8,147 bases of DNA. Origin: Bacteroidales bacterium. Its GTDB lineage: Bacteria > Bacteroidota > Bacteroidia > Bacteroidales > UBA4181. The stretch is taken from the NCBI GenBank assembly GCA_028700615.1, contig JAQVSH010000074.1, forward strand, positions 1 through 8,147. Direction: 5' to 3'. Within the stretch, counting starts at the first letter, position 1, and each line of letters opens with the position of its first letter. The notes below the pieces were generated by a model, which was given only the letters and a program-made list of their open reading frames with translations, made no database searches and was not told the DNA's origin. This document shows positions 1 through 6,419 of this stretch, one piece after another. Both the position numbers and the translations under genes were made by a program.

Positions 1-2
1 TG

Positions 3-725
3 AACCGTTATATTGCCAACACAGGGCTATGTTCAAGACGTGAGGCGGATAAATATATTCAGGCCGGGCTGGTAACGGTCAACGGAGAAGTTATTTCCGA
101 ACTCGGAGTTAAAGTAATGCCGGGGGATGAAGTAAGATATAATAAAGAAAGGCTGAATCCGGAAAGAAAAGTATATCTCTTGCTCAATAAGCCTAAAGAT
201 TATGTGACCTCTGTTGAAGACCCTCATGCTAAAAGAACTGTCATGGAATTGGTCGAACATGCCTGCAAAGAACGGATTTATCCGGTAGGACGCCTTGACC
301 GGATGACCACAGGAGTACTCCTTTTTACAAATGATGGATCCCTTGCATTAAAATTAACCCATCCTGCAAATGATATACGTAAAATATACCAGGCAACGCT
401 GAACAAGAAACTTTCGCAGCAGGATTTTGAGAAAATTACGGCAGGGCTTTCTCTTGAAGACGGATTCATCAAACCCGATGAGTTAGCCTACCTTGATGAG
501 GACGGACGCACTATTGGCATTGAAGTTCACTCCGGAAGAAACCGGATTGTACGTCGTATATTTGAATCGCTTGATTACAACGTAACCAAACTGGACAGAG
601 TTTATTTTGCCGGGCTCACCAAGAAAGGAATCTCGCGGGGAAAATGGAGATTCCTGACTCCTGGCGAGGTCAATAGTTTAAAGATGTTGAAAGAAAACGA
701 AAAAGAACCGGAAACAAAAGAATAA
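3..725 (+). CDS. RsuA/RluB-family rRNA pseudouridine synthase, 5'-truncated
   Basis: This enzyme isomerises a specific uridine in ribosomal RNA to pseudouridine. The reading frame is open from base 3, so the start lies outside the window; the 240 residues seen are the C-terminal part. In-window residues 1 to about 45 are an S4 RNA-binding domain (NRYIANTGLCSRREADKYI, then VTVNGE). The catalytic domain follows, with the family motif GRLDRMTTGVLLFTNDG; the catalytic Asp is encoded at 297-299. Further conserved parts are KIYQATL, the SGRNRIVRRIFE block and a C-terminal RGKWRFLTPGE. The ATG at 117 is internal to the S4 domain and is not the real start. The family is clear; the exact target (a RluB-like 23S rRNA site is most likely from the overall pattern) is inference, so no symbol is given. 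The gene converges on lon, with 29 bp between the two stop codons. Confidence 0.93.
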   Translation, partial: NRYIANTGLCSRREADKYIQAGLVTVNGEVISELGVKVMPGDEVRYNKERLNPERKVYLLLNKPKDYVTSVEDPHAKRTVMELVEHACKERIYPVGRLDRMTTGVLLFTNDGSLALKLTHPANDIRKIYQATLNKKLSQQDFEKITAGLSLEDGFIKPDELAYLDEDGRTIGIEVHSGRNRIVRRIFESLDYNVTKLDRVYFAGLTKKGISRGKWRFLTPGEVNSLKMLKENEKEPETKE

Positions 726-748
726 TTTCCGTTCATAGGAATACACCG

Positions 749-806
749 GAGGTGTTACACTGTTTCTGCCGTTAAGGCATGGTGTAACACCTCTTTTATT
801 TCTTTT
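749..806 (+). terminator. Intrinsic terminator of the pseudouridine synthase gene, inside the lon 3' end
   Basis: A perfect 12-bp inverted repeat, GAGGTGTTACAC (749-760) and GTGTAACACCTC (782-793), encloses a 21-nt loop that has its own small TGCC/GGCA stem (767-770, 776-779). It is followed on the plus strand by TTTTATTTCTTTT (794-806). This is the expected terminator shape for transcription arriving from the plus-strand gene that stops at 725. The right arm and most of the loop are also the last codons of lon on the other strand. On the minus strand no T-rich run directly follows the hairpin, so it is a weaker terminator for lon but could stabilise the 3' end of its mRNA. Confidence 0.75.
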
Positions 807-3181
807 ACATAGATAAAAGATACTCCTTTCAGGTACAATGCATTGATTTCCTCAATATCCTGTCTGTTTTCTTCAGAAAGAATAATTTCAGTGATACCGG
901 CCCGTTTAGCGGCCAGAATTTTTTCCTTAATGCCGCCAACCGGCAAGACTCTCCCTGTAAGGGTAATTTCTCCACTCATGGCAATCCCTTTACGAACCTT
1001 CCTGCGGGTAAGAGCAGAGGTCAACGAGGTAGCCATGGTGATACCGGCCGAAGGGCCATCTTTGGGAATGGCCCCTTCGGGTACATGAATATGAATATTC
1101 CACTGTTCAAAAAACGAGGGATCGAGTTCAAATTCAGAGGCATGTGATTTAATATATTCCAAGGCAATAATGGCGGATTCTTTCATCACATCGCCCAGAT
1201 TGCCTGTCAGGGTTAAAGTTCCCTTACCACGGCTGGTGCTGGTCTCAATACTTAAAATTTCCCCGCCGGCAGAAGTCCAGGCAAGTCCTGTTACCACTCC
1301 GATAAAGTCATTCCCGGTGTATTTCTGCGGGGAAAATTTCGGAGATCCTAAAATAACCTGCAAATCAGACATTTGCAATTTTTTATCATAAGACTCTCCC
1401 AAAGCCACCTTCTTTGCGGTAGCGCGAAGGATTCTGGCAATCGTCTTATCTAACTGACGAACGCCGGATTCGCGGGTATAATTCTGAATAATATATTCTA
1501 TCGTCTTCGAAGAAAAAGACAGATTAGACTTAGACATTCCATGTTCCTTCAGCTGATTGGGTATCAAATGCCTCTTGGCAATCTCCAGTTTTTCTTCGAT
1601 CACATACCCGCTTACCCTGATAATCTCCATTCTGTCTAATAACGCAGGATGTACGGTTTCCAAGGAGTTGGCTGTGGCAATAAAAAGTACTCTGGAAAGG
1701 TCATATTCCAGTTCAAGAAAATTATCGTGGAAAGTATTATTCTGTTCAGGATCGAGCACTTCTAATAAAGCGGAAGAAGGATCTCCATTAATCCCCTGAC
1801 CCATTTTGTCCACTTCGTCCAGCACAAAAACAGGATTGGATGAACCCGCTTTTTTAATGTGTTGAATCACCTGTCCCGGCATGGCTCCTATATATGTCTT
1901 GCGGTGTCCTCTGATTTCCGCCTCATCATGCAACCCTCCCAATGACATCCGCACATATTTTCTGTCCAAGGCTTTGGCCACAGATTTTCCCAGAGAAGTC
2001 TTACCTACCCCTGGAGGGCCTACCAGACAAATAATGGGAGATTTCATATCGCCTTTCAGCTTAAGCACCGCAAGGTATTCCAGTATGCGGTCTTTCACTT
2101 CAATAAGTCCGGTATGATCCTTGTCCAAAATTTTCCGGGCACGGGTCAAATCAAAATTATCTTTGGTATATTGATCCCAGGGAAGATCCAGCAGGGTATG
2201 AATGTAATTTAACTGAACTGAATAATCCGCAGCTGCAGGATTCTGACGGCGCAATTTTTCCAGCTCTTTCAGAAAAGTTTCTTTTACCTCAGGTTTCCAT
2301 TGTTTCTTTTTAGCCCGTTTCTGTAATTCATTAATCTCCTGATCAGTAGGGCTCCCTCCCAATTCATCCTGAATGGTTTTGATCTGTTGCTGCAACATAT
2401 ACTCCCGTTGCTGCTGGTTCATCTCATACCTTACCTTGGATTGAATATCCTGCCTGAGTTCCAGAAACTGGATTTCACGCTGAAGCAGTTTCATTAATAA
2501 AATGCCTCTGTGTTTCAAATCTTTGCTTTCCAGAAGACGTTGTTTGTCCGCAATTTTTAATCCGACATTGGAAGAAACAAAATTGATCAGGAAAGAAGGA
2601 TGCTCGGAATTCCGTATCATGAAAATCATTTCAGGATGTACGTTACCGGATAGTTCCGAGATCTTAAGAAATAAATCTTTGATAGAAGAGGCAATCGCAG
2701 AAAACTCTGTTTCTTCCATATTCAACTCAGGTTCATCCACCTGATGAACTGTTGCTTTTAGCCAGGGTTCTGTCGCAGTATAGGTATCTATCGAACACTT
2801 GACCCTTCCCTGAAGAATAATGGAAGTCGATCCATCCGGCATTTCCAGGATTTTCACAATCTCCGATACGGTCCCAATGGAATAAAGATCCTGAGGTTGA
2901 GGGTCATTAACAGATTGATTTTGTTGAGTTAATGCAACCACCGGAGTGTTGGATTTATACATTTCGCGAATCATCCGGAGGGATTTATCCCTTCCCACAG
3001 GCACAGGGGAGACGATTCCGGGAAAAATCACATGAGAACGAACAGGCAGAATAGCCATATCGGCAGGAAATACAAAAGGATCCTTTCCGAAAGAAACAGG
3101 CTCGCTCATCAGAGGAAAAATCTCAATACTGTCGGCGTCTTCCTGATGAAGGTATAGTGGGATATCTTGTTGAAAAGTCAT
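755..3181 (-). CDS. lon: ATP-dependent protease Lon (LonA type)
   Basis: Cytoplasmic hexameric AAA+ serine protease that degrades misfolded and selected regulatory proteins. The 808 residues show the full LonA order. There is a short acidic extension (1-40) and an N-terminal substrate domain starting at LPVRSHVIFPG (about 45-240). A helical, Gln/Lys-rich linker follows (about 240-330). The AAA+ module has Walker A GPPGVGKTS (388-396), Walker B FVLDEVD (D455/E456), sensor-1 N505 and a candidate arginine finger R517 in LLDRME. The protease domain has catalytic Ser711 in PKDGPSAG and Lys754 in GGIKEK; their 43-residue spacing equals that of Ser679/Lys722 in E. coli Lon. All catalytic elements are intact. 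The start is the ATG at 3179-3181, in an AT-rich context without a clear Shine-Dalgarno sequence. The gene has its own 120-bp upstream region after lptC, so it is probably transcribed separately. Confidence 0.98.
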   Translation of the reverse strand: MTFQQDIPLYLHQEDADSIEIFPLMSEPVSFGKDPFVFPADMAILPVRSHVIFPGIVSPVPVGRDKSLRMIREMYKSNTPVVALTQQNQSVNDPQPQDLYSIGTVSEIVKILEMPDGSTSIILQGRVKCSIDTYTATEPWLKATVHQVDEPELNMEETEFSAIASSIKDLFLKISELSGNVHPEMIFMIRNSEHPSFLINFVSSNVGLKIADKQRLLESKDLKHRGILLMKLLQREIQFLELRQDIQSKVRYEMNQQQREYMLQQQIKTIQDELGGSPTDQEINELQKRAKKKQWKPEVKETFLKELEKLRRQNPAAADYSVQLNYIHTLLDLPWDQYTKDNFDLTRARKILDKDHTGLIEVKDRILEYLAVLKLKGDMKSPIICLVGPPGVGKTSLGKSVAKALDRKYVRMSLGGLHDEAEIRGHRKTYIGAMPGQVIQHIKKAGSSNPVFVLDEVDKMGQGINGDPSSALLEVLDPEQNNTFHDNFLELEYDLSRVLFIATANSLETVHPALLDRMEIIRVSGYVIEEKLEIAKRHLIPNQLKEHGMSKSNLSFSSKTIEYIIQNYTRESGVRQLDKTIARILRATAKKVALGESYDKKLQMSDLQVILGSPKFSPQKYTGNDFIGVVTGLAWTSAGGEILSIETSTSRGKGTLTLTGNLGDVMKESAIIALEYIKSHASEFELDPSFFEQWNIHIHVPEGAIPKDGPSAGITMATSLTSALTRRKVRKGIAMSGEITLTGRVLPVGGIKEKILAAKRAGITEIILSEENRQDIEEINALYLKGVSFIYVKEIKEVLHHALTAETV

Positions 3182-3257
3182 AACTATCAGTAAATTATAT
3201 GTTTTGAATACTCCGGGGAGTTTCGGTAAATAGTCTTCTGCAATAACAAGTGATAGG

Positions 3258-3287
3258 GTGAATTGTTCACATAAACAGATTGTTCTG
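3258..3287 (-). promoter_or_regulatory. Pair of operator-like palindromes upstream of lon
   Basis: Two short palindromes read on the lon strand as CAGAACAATCTG (3287-3276) and GTGAACAATTCAC (3270-3258). Both are built around the same GAACAAT core, repeated at 17-bp spacing. They lie 77 to 106 bp upstream of the lon start codon, where a regulator could bind. They do not match the HrcA/CIRCE operator. No convincing TAnnTTTG box was found in this 120-bp gap, so the lon promoter itself is not assigned. A regulatory role is inference. Confidence 0.35.
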
Positions 3288-3301
3288 GCTTAGTGTTAAA
3301 A

Positions 3302-4090
3302 CTACCGGGAAAGACTTCGAGTCGAATCATTACTGCGTGACAGGCGTCCCGGATATCTTTTTCTCAGAGTGGAAAACTCACTTTCTTCCGAAACGCCGGC
3401 AGAATCCACCGGAACCGAAATCACTTCCTGTTCCTGAGGAGCCGAAGAGATGGAGTCAACCGCCATAAGTCCGGGATCAGGAGTCTCGGTTCCCATTGAA
3501 TCAGGTTGCATTGTATTTCTGATACTTACCCTTCCCTTTGAAGAATATAGGGTCCATCCTGTAAAATTGCCATTTTCCTGATTTGCCGTAAATCCTCCTT
3601 CCCCAATAAAAACGCCTTCTGAATTTGTAATCTTTGTATATTTTTCAGAGTATATCTTTTGGGAAGCCTCGTTCCAGAATAGTTGTTCGGTATTTAGTTT
3701 ATCTCCCAAATCATTGACAGCCTCCACGTCATAGCGTGCCTCCCAGAGTTGCTTTCTTTCCTCATAACGGGCATATTTAGCCTGGATATGACCTTTTATC
3801 TGAAGGTTTTCGTCATAAAAATCAATGGTAATACCCTTGGGAAATTCCATATAGGGAGATTCGGCCCGCTCAAATCTCAAAATTTCAGGAGCCCGTACCC
3901 TAGCCTGAAGTTTAGATGAAGAATAATGCAAAATTTCCGGATTGATCATCGTCAGTTGAGGTACTTTTTTAGGATCCCCGAGCGCTTTGATCACCTCCAT
4001 GTCATTATTCTTACAGGAATGCAAGACAACAGCCATGAAGCAAAGCAGAATGGCCGTCATCTTTTTATAATATTCCGGAGAAAAAATCAT
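3302..4090 (-). CDS. lptC: LPS export ABC transporter periplasmic protein LptC (lipoprotein form)
   Basis: LptC sits at the inner membrane and passes lipopolysaccharide from the LptB2FG transporter to the periplasmic bridge protein LptA. The protein has 262 residues. The N terminus is a lipoprotein signal (positive YYKK, hydrophobic stretch, then LHSC with C26 as the predicted lipidated cysteine), a form common in Bacteroidota, whereas E. coli LptC keeps a transmembrane anchor. Residues about 55-195 carry the LptC/OstA-like beta-strand fold: MEFPKGITIDFYDEN (81-95), AKYARYEERKQLWEA (104-118), LNTEQLFWN (132-140), YSEKYTKI and GEGGFTA. Residues about 196-262 form a Ser/Pro/Glu-rich tail ending in an Arg/Ser-rich stretch, absent from the 191-residue E. 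coli protein. The start at 4090 is supported by AAGAGAG just upstream. It lies 9 bp after the TPR gene, evidently in one operon. Confidence 0.9.
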   Translation of the reverse strand: MIFSPEYYKKMTAILLCFMAVVLHSCKNNDMEVIKALGDPKKVPQLTMINPEILHYSSSKLQARVRAPEILRFERAESPYMEFPKGITIDFYDENLQIKGHIQAKYARYEERKQLWEARYDVEAVNDLGDKLNTEQLFWNEASQKIYSEKYTKITNSEGVFIGEGGFTANQENGNFTGWTLYSSKGRVSIRNTMQPDSMGTETPDPGLMAVDSISSAPQEQEVISVPVDSAGVSEESEFSTLRKRYPGRLSRSNDSTRSLSR

Positions 4091-4099
4091 ACTCTCTTT

Positions 4100-5449
4100 T
4101 TAAAAACGGGCTCTCGTTTTTTCTCCGATCCAGCAACCTACAGTCACCTCATCTCCCGGATTAACCCCGTAGAAGAATGCATCTTCTTTACCAGGAAAGA
4201 ATCTGGAATACTGGGAAATCATTTCATTGACCTTTTCTGTAACAGAAGGATCAATTTTTTTTGCCTGAATCAATTTATCCACAATAACCCAATAAATAGT
4301 TCTCTTTTCAAAATCATTTTCACCGCAATTTTGCCCACCAGAAGCATAAATAGAGGCAAGCAATATATAAGGATCACCCCATTGACGGATTTTTAAGGCT
4401 TCCTGAATATTTCGTTTGGCATCAATCCAACTTTCCTGATTAGCATAAATAAAGGCAATCAGATAATAGTAGTCGGCTTTATTCTCCTCTTCTTTCTCTT
4501 CGTTTAAGGCATGGTTCAGATATTCCATGGCCTTTTCATTGTTCTGATTTCTGATGAAAAGGCCTGCCATTGCAGCGGCTGCCTGTGCAGAAGGCTCTTT
4601 TTCATAAAGGGCTTCCGATACTTTTTCAAATAAAGCGACAGCTTCTTCATTTTCATCCAGACAATTGTTACGAATCAGAAAAGCCTGAATTCTTTTCATC
4701 AAATCCACATCATCCGGGTTAGCAGCAAACTGAGGCGCAAACAACTTTACCAGATTATCACAGGTTGCCGCTCCGCTGGACAGCATCATCTGGTTGATGT
4801 AATCCTTCAATTTCATCCATTGATCGTCACCGGGTTTCCGTATTAATTTTGCATCTACTCTTTTGTTAATAAAATAGTACCCTTTTAATACGTCTTCTGC
4901 TGTTTTATCCCCGGTTTTATATAATTCAACCAAAGTAGTGTAGTAAACTGAATAATCCTGAGGCAAAACTTCTTCCGGAGCCTGCTGAAAATACAAATCC
5001 AGATATTTCAACATATCCAGTTTATTCCGGGTGTCAGACACCCTGTACTGCCTGATGGCATCTGCCATATATCCGTATACCATCGGCGCATCATCAGGAT
5101 AAAATTGCACACGGTCATTATAAATCATCATCAGGGTATCTACAAGCGCATCTTTTCTGGCCGGATCCTGCTCTTTCTCAATCATATCAGCATACATTTT
5201 GGGACCGTCCACTATAATATACTTGTGTCCCATGGGAGCTACACGATACACCTGGCGCCACAACTGCAATGCTTCAGAATAATTATCCGCTTTGAAGTTG
5301 TTCCTGTACAGATTATAAGTCCGCAATGCATCAATACTATCCTGACCCTTCCCCCATTTGGTTCCTGTCTCTCTACCGGTCTGAGCTGCAACGGGAAACA
5401 CAAGTGCAAGAAAAAAAGTAAGAGCAACTAGAATAGGCTTTCCCATCAT
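4100..5449 (-). CDS. Secreted tetratricopeptide-repeat protein of unknown function, linked to lptC
   Basis: A 449-residue periplasmic protein. Residues 1-23 are a Sec signal peptide (MMGKP, a hydrophobic core, then VAAQT), with likely cleavage near residues 22-24. The rest is helical and repeat-like. The clearest TPR units are about 285-318 (AAMAGLFIRNQNNEKAMEYLNHAL) and 324-357 (YYYLIAFIYANQESWIDAKRNIQEAL), with another starting at 359 (DPYILLASIYA). The N-terminal half holds further degenerate repeats (NNFKADNYSEALQLWRQVY, about 50-68). The C terminus ends in a distinct non-TPR segment, FFYGVNPGDEVTVGCWIGEKTRARF (425-449), a type of ending I recall from Bacteroidota proteins of this kind. 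No enzymatic motif is visible. It sits 9 bp before lptC, so a role in envelope or LPS assembly is plausible, but this is inference from context. Two tandem ATG codons (5449 and 5446) are possible starts. Confidence 0.85.
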   Translation of the reverse strand: MMGKPILVALTFFLALVFPVAAQTGRETGTKWGKGQDSIDALRTYNLYRNNFKADNYSEALQLWRQVYRVAPMGHKYIIVDGPKMYADMIEKEQDPARKDALVDTLMMIYNDRVQFYPDDAPMVYGYMADAIRQYRVSDTRNKLDMLKYLDLYFQQAPEEVLPQDYSVYYTTLVELYKTGDKTAEDVLKGYYFINKRVDAKLIRKPGDDQWMKLKDYINQMMLSSGAATCDNLVKLFAPQFAANPDDVDLMKRIQAFLIRNNCLDENEEAVALFEKVSEALYEKEPSAQAAAAMAGLFIRNQNNEKAMEYLNHALNEEKEEENKADYYYLIAFIYANQESWIDAKRNIQEALKIRQWGDPYILLASIYASGGQNCGENDFEKRTIYWVIVDKLIQAKKIDPSVTEKVNEMISQYSRFFPGKEDAFFYGVNPGDEVTVGCWIGEKTRARF

Positions 5450-5458
5450 TTAAAACTA

Positions 5459-5549
5459 TAAAGCTTTACGCATTGATGCTGTTGTAATTCCCTCGAAAAA
5501 TGATCAATTCTACAAAATTACGCCAAAACTTAAATTATGAAAGCTTTCA
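5459..5549 (-). promoter_or_regulatory. Candidate promoter and paired AAAGCTTT palindromes for the TPR-lptC operon
   Basis: Between coaX and the TPR gene, the minus strand carries TAATTTTG (5520-5513), an exact match to the Bacteroidota -7 box TAnnTTTG. A TTTC lies 18 nt upstream of it as a weak -33 element. Transcription would start roughly 60 nt before the TPR start codon. Two perfect palindromes sharing AAAGCTTT frame it: TGAAAGCTTTCA (5538-5549), which overlaps the -33 region and the coaX stop codon, and TAAAGCTTTA (5459-5468) in the leader. Their centres are 80 bp apart. The promoter box is seen directly; regulation through the palindromes is inference. Confidence 0.42.
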
Positions 5550-6275
5550 ATGATTAAATTCCAAAATTCTGTATAACCCTTCTGCCAAAAGATCAGGCTT
5601 CATAAAAACAGGATACTTCATTTTTTTTTCAAAATACCTCGCATCTCCTCCGGTAAGTACAACAACAAAATTCTTGCCAAAAGACGAAGACAGAGAAGTG
5701 ATATAGCCCTCCACTTCATAACAAATACCTTGCATCACCCCGGCCTCAATGGCCGTATTGGTGGTATCCCCCAGAAGGGGCCAGGAATCGGAAGCACTTC
5801 TCAACGGCAAACAATCAGTATATGAATGGAGTGACTGAAAACGCAAACCGGAACCCGGAGCTATATTCCCTCCAAGATATTTCCCCTCCTGGGAAATGAC
5901 ATCAAAAGTTATGGCTGTCCCGGCATCCACCACCAGCACACCCCTGCCGGGGAAGAGACCCTGAGCGCCTGCAATCAATGCCATTCTGTCTTTTCCGAGA
6001 GTAGATTTGCTTTGGTACATATTGACAAAAGGCAAAGGAGTATGATGATCCAGTTCAAGAAAAGAAACAGCATGTTGCCTGACAGTATTCACCAGATCGG
6101 GATCCCTTCTTTTGACAGAACACAATAATCCCCTTTCATAGACAGGAGCATCTTTTATCCAGTCCTGAAAAGAAGACCTTCGGGAACTATCAAAAACAAA
6201 GGTTTCTGCCAGATGCCCCCGGTCAAAAACAAAAGCTTTTGTCCGGGTATTGCCAATATCTATACAAAGGTCCAA
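5547..6275 (-). CDS. coaX: Type III pantothenate kinase CoaX
   Basis: Cytoplasmic enzyme that phosphorylates pantothenate with ATP, the first step of coenzyme A synthesis. The 242 residues show the type III motifs in order: DIGNTRTK (6-13, phosphate binding), GKDR (94-97, containing the candidate catalytic Asp96), VVDAGTAITFD (115-125), GGNIAPG (135-141) and TGGDA (208-212). The length fits the usual 240-260 residues. The start codon is TTG (6273-6275). There is no in-frame ATG between it and the upstream TAG, and starting here gives the family-typical N terminus directly before LCIDIGNT. The gene is read away from mrp and is followed, after 97 bp, by the TPR-lptC pair. Confidence 0.96.
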   Translation of the reverse strand: MDLCIDIGNTRTKAFVFDRGHLAETFVFDSSRRSSFQDWIKDAPVYERGLLCSVKRRDPDLVNTVRQHAVSFLELDHHTPLPFVNMYQSKSTLGKDRMALIAGAQGLFPGRGVLVVDAGTAITFDVISQEGKYLGGNIAPGSGLRFQSLHSYTDCLPLRSASDSWPLLGDTTNTAIEAGVMQGICYEVEGYITSLSSSFGKNFVVVLTGGDARYFEKKMKYPVFMKPDLLAEGLYRILEFNH

Positions 6276-6291
6276 ATTCAGTATTTTTATG

Positions 6292-6322
6292 CAAACCTAT
6301 TATTTTCTTATTGATCAACAAA
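6292..6322 (-). promoter_or_regulatory. Bacteroidota-type promoter of coaX
   Basis: The minus strand reads TTTG (6322-6319), a 19-nt spacer, then TAGGTTTG (6299-6292). This matches the Bacteroidota primary sigma factor consensus (TTTG, 19-21 nt, TAnnTTTG) in both elements and spacing. Transcription would start around 6286-6288, only about 11-13 nt before the TTG start codon, so the leader is predicted to be very short. The spacer contains the perfect 8-bp palindrome TTGATCAA (6311-6318), which may be incidental. Confidence 0.7.
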
Positions 6323-6361
6323 ACGATACATATCAAAAACATTGCACTCTCCCGGTTTTAT

Positions 6362-6390
6362 CAAAATTCAACAGAGTTTTGCTAATTTTG
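6362..6390 (+). promoter_or_regulatory. Candidate promoter of the mrp-tsaE-cysS operon
   Basis: TAATTTTG (6383-6390) is an exact TAnnTTTG box, about 30 bp upstream of the mrp ATG. No good TTTG sits 19-21 nt upstream, so the -33 element is weak. The box is the right half of an inverted repeat, CAAAATT (6362-6368) and AATTTTG (6384-6390), centred on AACAGAGTT (6370-6378), which could be an operator. The leader up to 6419 is AT-rich without a Shine-Dalgarno sequence. Confidence 0.5.
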
Positions 6391-6419
6391 CATCTGACCT
6401 GTAAGATTTAATTAAAATC

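Noticed and set aside
278..472. Minus-strand open frame within the pseudouridine synthase gene
   Set aside because: It is opposite the conserved catalytic domain and shows no sign of being expressed.
117..725. ATG at 117 as the real start of the pseudouridine synthase
   Set aside because: The same frame is open back to base 3 and encodes a good S4 domain before this ATG, so the gene starts upstream of the window.
3210..3221. ACTCCGGGGAGT as a terminator for the TPR-lptC operon
   Set aside because: The stem is only 5 bp with a 2-base loop, and no T-run follows on the minus strand.
3182..3301. A lon promoter of the TAnnTTTG type
   Set aside because: The nearest candidates on the minus strand (TATTTACC, TAATTTAC) miss two or more key bases, so no promoter was assigned.
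3926..4396. A 156-codon open frame on the plus strand, antisense to the start of lptC and the end of the TPR gene
   Set aside because: It spans the junction of two well-supported minus-strand genes, its product has no recognisable domain, and it looks like a shadow of their codon pattern.
5105..5431. A 108-codon plus-strand open frame antisense to the TPR gene
   Set aside because: It lies entirely opposite the signal peptide and N-terminal half of a real gene; no motif and no start signal are visible.
5538..5549. TGAAAGCTTTCA as a coaX terminator hairpin
   Set aside because: A perfect palindrome without a loop cannot fold into a usual hairpin, and the sequence after it is not a clean T-run; it is more like a protein-binding site, if functional.
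6405..6419. GATTT-AATTA-AAATC symmetry just before the mrp ATG
   Set aside because: It consists almost only of A and T in an AT-rich leader; such symmetry is expected by chance.
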